DNA of 44,563 bases from Candidatus Kerfeldbacteria bacterium RIFCSPHIGHO2_12_FULL_48_17 (lineage in GTDB: Bacteria; Patescibacteriota; Patescibacteriia; HO2-48-17). Location of the stretch: the NCBI GenBank assembly GCA_001818775.1, contig MHKD01000002.1, positions 1-44,563 on the forward strand, given 5' to 3'. The notes beneath the pieces were generated by a model. It was given only the letters and a program-made list of their open reading frames with translations, was not told where the DNA came from and made no database searches. The translations under genes and the position numbers were made by a program. Each line of letters starts with the position of its first letter. The stretch's first letter is position 1. Shown in pieces: positions 30,073-38,357 of the stretch.

Positions 30073-30318
30073 TCATTTTCCCTCCTTTCTGAAGGTACAG
30101 AGCGTGGCTTTTACTAAGCCTTTTTCTTCTCGAGATAGCGGTAGTTCTTTCAGCAGTTTTACCGCCGCTTCGGGGTTCTTTTCTAAAACATCCCACACTA
30201 TTGCATAGATATTTTTTCTATGCAGAGCCAGAAAAAACATTTCTGATCCTCCGGCTTCCCCATGGAAGAGAGGATGTGGCACAAGACTCAACAGGTACCG
30301 TAATTTTCCAAGAGTCAT
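30073..30318 (-). CDS. Small soluble protein, unknown
   Basis: 81 residues from the ATG after AAAGGAGGG. No signal peptide or membrane helix. Mostly helical with a basic C-terminus (LLKELPLSREEKGLVKATLCTFRKEGK), one Cys. No family is recognised. The strong SD and stop right before a terminator support a real gene. The apparent 28-residue N-terminal extension lies upstream of the SD and is rejected. Confidence 0.6.
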   Translation of the reverse strand: MTLGKLRYLLSLVPHPLFHGEAGGSEMFFLALHRKNIYAIVWDVLEKNPEAAVKLLKELPLSREEKGLVKATLCTFRKEGK

Positions 30319-30470
30319 GATGACCCTCCTTTCAAAAAATATGTCAGTTTTTATTTCAGACACGCTAATTTTAGGGATACTCCTTGGCTGTATTTTTGTC
30401 AAATATTTCCGCGACTATGCTCATAACCTAGCCAAATTCTTGCGCCCGCAATCATTACACCACATTTCAT

Positions 30471-30500
30471 TTGCCAACTCCGCTCTCACTCCTCTATAAT
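30471..30500 (+). promoter_or_regulatory. Promoter of glnII
   Basis: TTGCCA, 18 bp, TATAAT (30495-30500). Confidence 0.5.
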
Positions 30501-30531
30501 GAATAATTATTCTTAATCCCATGTTACGCCT

Positions 30532-31575
30532 ATGCACAAAATACGCGCTGAGTATATCTGGGTGGACGGCCAAAAACCCACGGCCAAACTCCGTTCCAAA
30601 ACAAAAATCCTTGATAAGCCCGTCGTAGCTTTACAGGAACTGCCCGAGTGGAGCTTTGATGGCTCCAGCACGCAGCAAGCCGAAACCAAACACAGTGACC
30701 GCTTACTCCGTCCTGTTTTTTATATTCCGGATCCGATTCGTGGAGGGAACGATATACTTGTGCTGTGCGAGGTGTTCAATCCCGATGGCACGCCGCACGC
30801 CAGCAACACACGCGCCTATTTGCGTCAGGTTGCCGCCAGAACTCAAGACCAGGAACCGTGGTTTGGTATTGAACAGGAATATACATTGTTTCAGGGCAGC
30901 AGACCTCTGGGCTGGCCTGATAACGGCTTCCCGGCTCCCCAGGGTGGCTACTATTGTGGCGTCGGCTGTGATGAAGTGTTTGGTTTACAGCTGATTGAAG
31001 CGCATACCAAAGCCTGCCTGGAAGCCGGACTCACGATTGCTGGCACGAACGCTGAAGTGATGCCGGCGCAGTGGGAATTTCAGGTTGGCCCGGTCGGCGC
31101 GCTTGAGGTAAGTGATCAACTGTGGCTGGCGCGCTGGATGCTGTACCGCATGGGTGTTGATTTTAACATCAGCGCCACGCTCTATCCTAAACCTGTTAAG
31201 GGCGATTGGAACGGCGCCGGTGCTCATACGAATTTCAGCACCAAAGCCATGCGGGCCGAAGGCGGAATGAAGGTTATTGAAGAAGCGTGTCAAAAACTGA
31301 GCAAATTTCATAAAGAACATATCGAAGTGTATGGTGCTCACAATGAAGAGCGCCTGACGGGTCTTCACGAAACATCGAGTATGCATACGTTCAGTTATGG
31401 CGTGAGCAATCGGGCTGCTTCGGTGCGCATTCCCCTGCCAACGGTGCAAAACAACCGCGGCTATTTGGAAGACCGTAGGCCAGCCGCCAACATGGATCCG
31501 TATCAGGTATGCGCTGCTTTGCTGGATACGATTTGTGGCGATGGCTTTAAGGGCGCGGCTGTGTACGCTAAATAA
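30532..31575 (+). CDS. glnII: Glutamine synthetase, GSII (eukaryote-like) type
   Basis: 347 residues, the GSII length (GSI is about 450-470). Motifs: WSFDGSSTQQA, HSDRLLRPV, IEQEYTLF, NAEVMPAQWEFQVG, NGAGAHTNFSTKAM and YLEDRRPAANMDPY, which match the GSII family of eukaryotes and of some bacteria (Bradyrhizobium, actinomycetes, Bacteroidetes). It makes glutamine from glutamate, ammonia and ATP. Stand-alone gene with promoter and terminator; no glnB or amt nearby. GSII lacks the GSI adenylylation control, so regulation would be transcriptional. A laterally acquired gene is plausible. Confidence 0.93.
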   Translation: MHKIRAEYIWVDGQKPTAKLRSKTKILDKPVVALQELPEWSFDGSSTQQAETKHSDRLLRPVFYIPDPIRGGNDILVLCEVFNPDGTPHASNTRAYLRQVAARTQDQEPWFGIEQEYTLFQGSRPLGWPDNGFPAPQGGYYCGVGCDEVFGLQLIEAHTKACLEAGLTIAGTNAEVMPAQWEFQVGPVGALEVSDQLWLARWMLYRMGVDFNISATLYPKPVKGDWNGAGAHTNFSTKAMRAEGGMKVIEEACQKLSKFHKEHIEVYGAHNEERLTGLHETSSMHTFSYGVSNRAASVRIPLPTVQNNRGYLEDRRPAANMDPYQVCAALLDTICGDGFKGAAVYAK

Positions 31576-31601
31576 CTGGGATCGCGCTGTATCAGTAACA
31601 A

Positions 31602-31634
31602 AAAACCGCTGGTCAATATGACTGGCGGTTTTAA
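31602..31634 (+). terminator. Terminator after glnII
   Basis: AAAACCGC and GCGGTTTT with an imperfect inner stem, followed by AATT. Confidence 0.65.
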
Positions 31635-31639
31635 TTATA

Positions 31640-31712
31640 AAGGGCTACCTGTGTGTCTTTTTCGTAGTCCCGGCGGAGTCCGGAGCGCGAAAAAGATATA
31701 CAGGTAGCCCTT
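31640..31712. repeat. 73-bp long inverted repeat, family with shared GGACT core (copy 2)
   Basis: AAGGGCTACCTGT (31640-31652) and ACAGGTAGCCCTT (31700-31712) are perfect 13-bp arms; inner arms CTTTTTCG/CGAAAAAG. The loop, read on the minus strand, contains GGACTCCGCCGGGACTA, one base different from the core of 27002-27070, but the outer arms differ. It lies between convergent glnII and dnaX and could terminate both. Confidence 0.85.
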
Positions 31713-31735
31713 ACAACAGCCAATATCCTGGCTGT

Positions 31736-33331
31736 TCATTTTTCGGCAACAATTTCACCACCAAAGGTATTCACGGCCAGATCCCAAACATTACTTACCT
31801 CGCCTTCGGTCACGGGCACGAGGTTATCGATATTTTTTCCGCCTTCTGCGCCGGCGCCGATACCGATACCTTCGAATTTTTCATGGATTTCACATTCGAT
31901 CTTTACCTTTTCACCGGATACTTCGAGCACGACCTGTTCCACGGTTTCCCGGTGCTTGGCTTCGTTGATACGATCCTTATAAAATTTATAACGGAACCCC
32001 AGCGTCAACACACCGGCTTCATAGGAAACCAGCTGTGCGACTTTGAGAGTCAGATGCAAAGCGTGATTGTGTTTCTTGATAGCGCGCACGATCTTCGGCC
32101 AATGCTCTTGCATACTTGGTTGTTTCTTCGACGGCGTTGCGCTTGTTACTACCTTTACTCCATCGGCGACCCCGCCTCGGATCTGATTTACGACCCCATC
32201 TTTACGCCCTGATTCCACCGGTGCTGCAGTCATCGCTGTTCCAAAGCATATTTCCATAACAGCCAGCTCCAGCGGGAGTTCCTGCAAATCCGTCTGCTTT
32301 ATCATCTGCAACCGCTTCACAAACATTTCCATCAGTTGTGCAATATCCCCCGGACTTTTTTCCTGCGCAAGTTGGATAATTTTCTGCTGCTGCTCAGGAC
32401 GTATGTCAAAAAATGCGTACTGACCCGTGCCCTCCACCTTCAACAGCATGACGCCCCGGAGAAAGGCAATAAATTCCTTGGTGAATTCGCTTATATTCAC
32501 ACCCGTTTCCACCAGTTCGTGAATAACCGCCACACCGGCCGCGGCGTTTTTTTGCTGTAAAGCTTCGAAAAGTGCCATCAGCGTGCTTATGTTCGAGCGG
32601 GGAATAATCAGTTCCGCCACTTCCATCGTAATGCGCGTTTCCCCCAAAGACAAAATCTGTCCGAGCAGACTTTGGGCGTCGCGAATGCAGCCGTCAGCAT
32701 GTTTGGCGATGTGTTCCAAGACGTCGTTTTCCACCTGAACTTTTTCACTGGCGGCGGTTTTTTCGAGCAGTTTCACCAAATCGGACACACTCACCTGCTT
32801 AAAATCAAAACGCTGACAGCGCGAAATAATCGTTTCCGGAACTTTATGAATTTCGGTGGTGGCTAAAATAAAAAAGGTATTTTTCGGTGGCTCTTCCAAA
32901 GTCTTCAACAGCGCATTAAAAGCCGAAGCCGACAGCATGTGCACTTCGTCGATGATAAAAACTTTGTTCGGCAGTGCCGTTGGCGCAACGCGGGCATTTT
33001 CAATGATATTTTCCCGGACATTATCAACGCCGGTGTGTGAAGCCGCGTCGATTTCAATGACATCCAGCGCACTGCCGGCAGTAATAGCTGTGCAGGCAGC
33101 GCAGGTGTTACACGGCTCGCCTTTGGGTTGGCGGTTTTGGCAGTTTATGGCTTTGGCCAGCAGCCGGGCGGTGGTGGTTTTGCCGACGCCACGTGGACCG
33201 GTGAACACATAGGCATGCGTGATTTTGTTGTGATCAATTTCGTTTTGCAGCGTTATCTTGATATGATTTTGTCCGGAAACATCGTTCCAGGTTTGGGGAC
33301 GGTATTTTTGATAGAGACTCGTGGTGGTCAT
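31736..33331 (-). CDS. dnaX: DNA polymerase III subunit gamma/tau
   Basis: 531 residues. AAA+ clamp-loader ATPase: YQKYRPQTWNDVSGQ start, Walker A GPRGVGKT (45-52), zinc Cys 64, 74, 77 and 80, Walker B FIIDEVHML, sensor motif ILATTEIHKVPETIISRCQRF. Domain III and a C-terminal tau-like region follow (to 531). It loads the sliding clamp. I did not identify a clear slippery site for a gamma product. TTGTCA-17-TACAAT promoter at 33358-33386; no recR or ybaB neighbour in the window. Confidence 0.95.
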   Translation of the reverse strand: MTTTSLYQKYRPQTWNDVSGQNHIKITLQNEIDHNKITHAYVFTGPRGVGKTTTARLLAKAINCQNRQPKGEPCNTCAACTAITAGSALDVIEIDAASHTGVDNVRENIIENARVAPTALPNKVFIIDEVHMLSASAFNALLKTLEEPPKNTFFILATTEIHKVPETIISRCQRFDFKQVSVSDLVKLLEKTAASEKVQVENDVLEHIAKHADGCIRDAQSLLGQILSLGETRITMEVAELIIPRSNISTLMALFEALQQKNAAAGVAVIHELVETGVNISEFTKEFIAFLRGVMLLKVEGTGQYAFFDIRPEQQQKIIQLAQEKSPGDIAQLMEMFVKRLQMIKQTDLQELPLELAVMEICFGTAMTAAPVESGRKDGVVNQIRGGVADGVKVVTSATPSKKQPSMQEHWPKIVRAIKKHNHALHLTLKVAQLVSYEAGVLTLGFRYKFYKDRINEAKHRETVEQVVLEVSGEKVKIECEIHEKFEGIGIGAGAEGGKNIDNLVPVTEGEVSNVWDLAVNTFGGEIVAEK

Positions 33332-33357
33332 GTTTTTTAAGCGAATTATGTGTGCTT

Positions 33358-33386
33358 ATTGTAACGAAAGTTTTGCCCAGTGACAA
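33358..33386 (-). promoter_or_regulatory. Promoter of dnaX
   Basis: Minus strand TTGTCA (33386-33381), 17 bp, TACAAT (33363-33358); leader about 20 nt. Confidence 0.65.
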
Positions 33387-33388
33387 AC

Positions 33389-33405
33389 GCCAAACGCGTA
33401 AGCTC
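33389..33405. repeat. Short repeat GCCAAACGCGTAAGCTCCT, third occurrence
   Basis: Matches the right arm of the 21195-21375 element with one inserted base. It lies between the ribH stop and the dnaX promoter. Confidence 0.6.
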
Positions 33406-33810
33406 CTATGTCAGCATAACAGCAGCGGCGCGCACAGCAGCGGCGGCATAGGGCTTGAGGCGTGGTGGGATTTGCTGTGGCTCGATATTCGGACCGAGAA
33501 TGCCCATGCCCACCGGCTTCATGAACTCCAGCTGCAGCTGAATAATCGCCTGGGTTACGGCCTGGCCCATCACGAGACCATGAGCCGTTTCACCGCGTTC
33601 AATAATACCAAGGACAACGGCGCCGACGATGTTGTCTTTTTGCAAGGCTTTCTTGAGAGCCAAAGGTTTTTCCAAAGAACCCGGCACCCAGATTTCTTCG
33701 GCAATGTGGAGACCAACGTCTTTGGCCACTACCAGGGCTTCCGCGTGCATTATTTCCATTTCCTGTTTGTGAAAACTGCCCATAATCAGGGCAATATTTT
33801 TCGTCGACAT
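33406..33810 (-). CDS. ribH: 6,7-dimethyl-8-ribityllumazine synthase
   Basis: 134 residues. WVPGSLEKPLAL matches the VPGSFEIPLA substrate loop, AVVLGIIERGETAHG contains the RGETxH catalytic motif (72-77, with the general-base His77), and KPVGMGILGPNIE the C-terminal helix start. It condenses the ribityl-diaminouracil with dihydroxybutanone phosphate in riboflavin synthesis. It is somewhat shorter than usual (150-160), and no other rib gene is in the window, so the pathway may be split or the gene a remnant. Confidence 0.88.
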   Translation of the reverse strand: MSTKNIALIMGSFHKQEMEIMHAEALVVAKDVGLHIAEEIWVPGSLEKPLALKKALQKDNIVGAVVLGIIERGETAHGLVMGQAVTQAIIQLQLEFMKPVGMGILGPNIEPQQIPPRLKPYAAAAVRAAAVMLT

Positions 33811-33910
33811 AATTATCCCGGGTTTAATACTGAGTGAAATCCCACTATAACAAAAAAACCGGCCTTTGACGAACCGGTTGTAAAATATTCAACGATAACC
33901 CGTCGCCTGA

Positions 33911-34696
33911 TTATAATTCCAAATCTTCGAGTGGCGTCCCCTGCTGCTCCGGCGGTAAAACTTCTTCATCGTCTCCAGCCTTGGTCTTGCCCCCTTTTAA
34001 CATACCGTCGCTGCCATCGGTCAGCTCGGCTTCACTGCCATCCTTGAGCATCTCCGGCTGCGCCGCTGCGCCCATAACCGGGGCTGTACCAGCTGCCGGC
34101 ACCGCGCCTTCGCTCATTTGCACGGCCTGATCCTGTTTTGATTTGGAAAAATTCTTGACGATGTTTTCCACGGCCGCCCATTTACTGTCAGCATCTTTGG
34201 GCACCAAAATCACCGCCTCATCGCCACCCTCGCCTTTAAAATACGTGACACTGGCCAATAACACCCGGTAACTGCGCCCTTCGGCCAAAACCCGGTAATC
34301 ATTCTTCTCTTCGTCTTTCACGAGCACGCCCAGCAACCGTTTACGCTCGACCGGGCCAATTTGCTTGTATAAAAATGACCCGTCGGCTGTAATCGTCAGT
34401 TTGAGGATATCACCTTCAACGAGTTTTGATTTACTGGCATAGTTGGCGGGCACCGCATACTGTTTGCCGTCGGGCCCGATCATGTGTTGACCGTCAAAAA
34501 CGCCTTCAATAACGGTATTTTGCTCATCAACACCGAGTTGGCCGACACTACGGGCTTTGCTGACGTGACCGTCTTTACTGGCATCACGAACGCCAAGATC
34601 ACGCAAAATTTGTTGCGCCTGCAGAATATAAGCCTGGGTATCTTCTAAAACTTGCTGTAATTGGGCAAGTTGCTCTTTATTATCGTCGTTCGTCAT
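33911..34696 (-). CDS. Conserved hypothetical protein with C-terminal acidic tail
   Basis: 261 residues. An N-terminal helix (about 5-35, coiled-coil like), then a beta-rich domain (VIEGVFDGQHMIGPDGKQYAVP to about 170) with EGDILKLTI and PVERKRLLGVL, then a low-complexity Ala/Gly/Glu/Asp tail ending PLEDLEL. I think I have seen such proteins in Patescibacteria genomes, but I cannot name the function; the beta domain may be an OB-like fold. Single gene with promoter TATACT (34745-34740). Confidence 0.6.
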   Translation of the reverse strand: MTNDDNKEQLAQLQQVLEDTQAYILQAQQILRDLGVRDASKDGHVSKARSVGQLGVDEQNTVIEGVFDGQHMIGPDGKQYAVPANYASKSKLVEGDILKLTITADGSFLYKQIGPVERKRLLGVLVKDEEKNDYRVLAEGRSYRVLLASVTYFKGEGGDEAVILVPKDADSKWAAVENIVKNFSKSKQDQAVQMSEGAVPAAGTAPVMGAAAQPEMLKDGSEAELTDGSDGMLKGGKTKAGDDEEVLPPEQQGTPLEDLEL

Positions 34697-34739
34697 AGTT
34701 TTTTGTTATTTTTGTTTTTGGAGTCGACTCATTGAACGG

Positions 34740-34750
34740 AGTATACCATT
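34740..34750 (-). promoter_or_regulatory. Extended -10 promoter of the 33911 gene
   Basis: GAATGGTATACT on the minus strand; TG one base before TATACT (34745-34740). Confidence 0.45.
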
Positions 34751-34774
34751 CCTTTGGCTAAAATGCAAGGAAAG

Positions 34775-34808
34775 GGCGCCTGGGCGCGCCTGAGGCACCC
34801 AGGGCGCA
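34775..34808 (-). terminator. GC-rich hairpin after the TraG-like gene
   Basis: GCGCCTGGG and CCCAGGGCGC pair with a bulge around 34775-34808; a short T-run is lacking on the minus side, so terminator function is uncertain. Confidence 0.4.
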
Positions 34809-34817
34809 GGCCTGGCC

Positions 34818-37340
34818 CTACATCAGCGTATCGGGAGCGTCTTTCGCCGTATTCCCCCGCAGATTCCCCAATTGGCTGCGTTCCAGCACTTCGCTTTCCA
34901 CAATCTGCCGATCGCGACCATATTTCAAACGTGACAACTGCTTGAGTTTTGCCGTAATCGTCGGATCGCCACTCGTCGGCATAATCGTTTTCATGTTAAA
35001 GGGGCGGGATGCCGTATTATCTATCAGCAGTTTCACATTGGCCGTAAATTTATCAACGTTAATGACATCATTTTCATTAAACACCGGTGCAAATTCCTTG
35101 GCCAACATTTCCGCATCTTCGACACCCACGCGAAAAGCGACGATAGTGCCGGCGTTGCCAAAGACGGCGTCACGGATTTTGGCATCACCCTTGTTAATGA
35201 GTTGACCGATGTATTGGTGCGCCAGCGTCAGGTTGAGCAGATATTTACGCGCTTCGGAAAGAATAATGGCAATGCTGTCGGTGGCATAGTTTTGGAATTC
35301 GTCGATGTAGAGATAGAAATCTTTACGCTTTTCTTTGGCCAGACTGGCCCGTGACAAAGCCGCCATCTGTATTTTGGAAACCAGGATCAAACCGAGCAGG
35401 GCGCTGTTGACTTCACCAACTTTGCCTTTCGACAAATTGACCAGGAATATTTTTTGATCATTCATGATGTTGTGAAAATCAAAACCGGAGCTGGTTTGAC
35501 CGACAATATTCCGCATCATGTCGTTGGACAGAAAACGTCCGATTTTGCTGATGACATAGCTGAGCATGTCGGCGGCCTGGGAACCTTTTTGCGATTGTTC
35601 ATATTCCTGCTCCCAGAAATTTTTCACGACGGGATTTTTCACCTTGGCCAGTTTCTGCTTACGGAATTTTTGATCGGTAAACATACGCGGTATTTCAACG
35701 ATCGTGGCGCCGGATTCTTTGTCTTCCATCAACGCCAGCATCGCGTTACGCATGTAGTGTTCAAACATCGGGCCGATCATTTCTTCACCGAAGAGTTTGT
35801 AAAAAATAGCGATCAGTTCCTGTACCGCAAAATCCTTTTCCTGAGGCGTCGTGTATTCGAGCATATTCAAACCCACCGGTCGGTCGACATCAGATGGATC
35901 AAAAATCACGACATCATCAGCGCGCTCTTTGGGAATGTGCGGCAAAATATCTTCAATGAGTTCGCCGTGCGGATCGATAATGCAGACGCCTTCGCCGTTT
36001 GTGATATCCTGAATGGCCATATTTTGCAGCAGCACCGATTTACCGACACCGGAGCGGCCGACCATATAGACATGACGGCGGCGGTCTTCGCGCTTCATAC
36101 GCACCGGTGTTTTCACGCCACGGTACACCACTTCACCGAGCTGAATACCGTCCTGGGGCATGTTGCTCGGCGGCGGCGCTTTCTTCGCCATGAGCCAGCG
36201 GATATTGGGCGTATCGGTCGTGGGCAGCGGCATGTGAAACAGCGAAGCCATTTCCTTAGTGTTGAGAATGAACGTTTTTTGATCATCAAAATGGCGGTAG
36301 ATAAAATCGTGAATGGGTTTTTCTTTCGTGCCCGTGACTTTGGCCTTAAAGGCATTGCCGTATTCGTAGCCGGCATACTGACTGAAAGCATTGAGTATGT
36401 TACCGAGGCGCGCCGTAGCCGCCTGCTCATTGACGGACGAAACAATGATGCGGATGTTGACGTTAAACCCGGCCAGGGATGTTTTTTCTTCCAGGGCCTT
36501 GATGACTTCCCCTTCGGCCGGTGAAAGTTGGTAACCGCGCTGCTTGTCGGGATCCATTTGCAGCTCTTCGTATTCTTCGCGTTTGGATCTTTTAAAGAAT
36601 GTACTGCCCATGAATTTCGCCATTTTCCAGAGCGGATTACCGTTGACTTCATTGAGCGCTTCATCGAGTTTTTTCCCCTGCTGCATCGTTTGTGCCACTT
36701 TGGCCGGGAGTTTGTGCCATTCGGGTCGGGCGGAGCGGATCAGAAACTGAATGGCAGCGCCCTCCGAAGGATGAAGTTTGCTGAGTGAGTTGGTGATGGA
36801 GTTGAGCGGATCAGTTTCGAGTTTGTCGTAGGTTTGGATGGGAAAAATGTAACTGCGTTTTTGCACGAGGTACGCGCCGACCACGGTACTGGTGGGATTG
36901 AAAATATTATAGTCTTCAACTTCTTCGATGTCAGCTTCGTCATACTGGGCATGCACCTGCTGCTCAACATATTCTTTGAGATAACGCGGCGCCACAACGT
37001 AAAAAGAAATCAGGTGTTCGGGTCCGCCGGCAACGATTTCAAAACTGATGTGATCGGTGCGACCAAACCAAAAATGGTGCCAACCTTTCTGTGCTTTCAT
37101 GCCACCGAGTGCGGCGTATAAACTTTGCGCGATGGCAATCTGGTCTTTGATTTCTTTTTCCTGTTCTTCTTTGGCGGTTGATTCTTTGGGCAGTGTGACG
37201 AGCAGGGGCACCATCTGAAAAGCTGTGGGCGTGCGCGTGATGCGGTGCAGGTACATGCGTACAAACGTAATAGCCACCGCCACAATAATGCCGGCGCTGA
37301 CAAGGTAGATGATGATGGCGAGAACTATAGTAAATGACAT
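34818..37340 (-). CDS. TraG/VirD4/HerA-like membrane ATPase
   Basis: 840 residues. A hydrophobic N-terminal anchor (about 5-30), a long middle region, then an ATPase domain with Walker A MVGRSGVGKSVLL near residue 430 and Walker B LYIDEFQNYA near 680, with a following QYIGQL segment. This is the coupling-protein/HerA architecture that pumps DNA or proteins. Many Patescibacteria have such proteins near their type IV pilus-type genes. No relaxase or VirB-type genes are in view, so conjugation is not supported; DNA uptake or export remains possible. It starts 2 nt after the stop of the Pro-rich gene. Confidence 0.8.
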   Translation of the reverse strand: MSFTIVLAIIIYLVSAGIIVAVAITFVRMYLHRITRTPTAFQMVPLLVTLPKESTAKEEQEKEIKDQIAIAQSLYAALGGMKAQKGWHHFWFGRTDHISFEIVAGGPEHLISFYVVAPRYLKEYVEQQVHAQYDEADIEEVEDYNIFNPTSTVVGAYLVQKRSYIFPIQTYDKLETDPLNSITNSLSKLHPSEGAAIQFLIRSARPEWHKLPAKVAQTMQQGKKLDEALNEVNGNPLWKMAKFMGSTFFKRSKREEYEELQMDPDKQRGYQLSPAEGEVIKALEEKTSLAGFNVNIRIIVSSVNEQAATARLGNILNAFSQYAGYEYGNAFKAKVTGTKEKPIHDFIYRHFDDQKTFILNTKEMASLFHMPLPTTDTPNIRWLMAKKAPPPSNMPQDGIQLGEVVYRGVKTPVRMKREDRRRHVYMVGRSGVGKSVLLQNMAIQDITNGEGVCIIDPHGELIEDILPHIPKERADDVVIFDPSDVDRPVGLNMLEYTTPQEKDFAVQELIAIFYKLFGEEMIGPMFEHYMRNAMLALMEDKESGATIVEIPRMFTDQKFRKQKLAKVKNPVVKNFWEQEYEQSQKGSQAADMLSYVISKIGRFLSNDMMRNIVGQTSSGFDFHNIMNDQKIFLVNLSKGKVGEVNSALLGLILVSKIQMAALSRASLAKEKRKDFYLYIDEFQNYATDSIAIILSEARKYLLNLTLAHQYIGQLINKGDAKIRDAVFGNAGTIVAFRVGVEDAEMLAKEFAPVFNENDVINVDKFTANVKLLIDNTASRPFNMKTIMPTSGDPTITAKLKQLSRLKYGRDRQIVESEVLERSQLGNLRGNTAKDAPDTLM

Positions 37341-37342
37341 GG

Positions 37343-38092
37343 TTAGCCTTTTTCTATTTCAATTCCCTGGCCGCCGGCGGGGCCTGGGCCGGATGCGCCG
37401 GAGTTTTTGGTTGAGAGCGGTGGCTGGATCTGATTATTTTGTGTTTGCGTCAGGGTGATGATTTTATCGGTTTTGATTTTTCCCTGCTGCTCCAGGAAAA
37501 ATGTGTTGACCCGCGGAATGAGTTTCAGCCAGTTTTTGATGAGATCAAGCACGGCTTCGGCGGTGGCTTTGGCTGTGGCAATGAGATCACTAATGAGGCT
37601 GGTCGTGACTTCGCCTTCGAGTTTAAACATTTGCTGCTCCTGTGGGTTCATGGTGCGCCAACTTTCCTCGAGGCCTTCTTCAAGAATGGTTTCGACCTGG
37701 TGGTAGGTGGCTGATTTTTGACCGGGTGGCGGCGGTGGGGCCGTAGGAGTTGGCGGTTGGGCGGCGGTGGGTTGCCGCTGTTGCTGGCGGGCTTGTGGAC
37801 GGGGTTGTTCGCGGCGCTCGGTTGGTTGGCGTTGCTCCGGTTGTCGATATTGCTCCGGTTGCGGTGGACGCTGTTCGGTGCGCGAGGGTTGAGCTTCGGG
37901 CGGGCGTGGCAGTTGATCAGGACGATAGGAACGACCCGGCTCCATGCGGTGCATGGCCGGTGTTGGTTGGCGGTTAGGGTATTGATTTGGCGCTGGCTGC
38001 CGTGGTGGTTCCAGGGGGATTTCCTGGGTTGGTTTTCTGTTGATGAGAGAACGCAGCCGGTCAAAGCGTGAGTTGGGATTATTTTGGGCCAT
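37343..38092 (-). CDS. Pro/Gln/Arg-rich protein next to the TraG-like ATPase
   Basis: 249 residues from the ATG at 38092 (MAQNNPNSRFDRLRSL), 35 nt after the TATAAT. The first ~125 residues are disordered and Pro/Gln/Arg-rich (for example PPRQPAPNQ, RQQQRQPTAAQPP), with no signal peptide; the rest has amphipathic helices (TLISDLIATAKATAEAVLDLI-like segment near 160-195) and a Gly/Pro-rich end. Probably an accessory subunit of the following TraG-like ATPase, by adjacency (2 nt). Not recognised as any family. Confidence 0.65.
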   Translation of the reverse strand: MAQNNPNSRFDRLRSLINRKPTQEIPLEPPRQPAPNQYPNRQPTPAMHRMEPGRSYRPDQLPRPPEAQPSRTEQRPPQPEQYRQPEQRQPTERREQPRPQARQQQRQPTAAQPPTPTAPPPPPGQKSATYHQVETILEEGLEESWRTMNPQEQQMFKLEGEVTTSLISDLIATAKATAEAVLDLIKNWLKLIPRVNTFFLEQQGKIKTDKIITLTQTQNNQIQPPLSTKNSGASGPGPAGGQGIEIEKG

Positions 38093-38126
38093 AGTCTGAG
38101 GCGTTTTTGTTTTGAATATTGAGTTG

Positions 38127-38137
38127 ATTATACCACT
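38127..38137 (-). promoter_or_regulatory. Extended -10 promoter of the Pro-rich/TraG-like operon
   Basis: AAAAAGTGGTATAATCAAC on the minus strand, TATAAT at 38132-38127. The bases around it are the same as at 26966. No -35 visible. The remaining gap to 38357 holds no further feature I can support. Confidence 0.55.
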
Positions 38138-38357
38138 TTTTTTGTGATTTGGGTATTTGGGGGCGTGGATGGCTGATTTTGGCACTTTTTCGCGGTGGCT
38201 TGACTTTTTAATACTTTTATGATTTAATTCGGCCACTTGGACTTTGAAAATTTGAGGCCACAGGTAGCGCGTGGTGCGCAGCCGGCCAAGATTTTCGCTT
38301 CGAAAATTAACATTTTTGCTGGCGCCCACCTGAAAAGCGGTGCCGAAGGAGTTTGTC

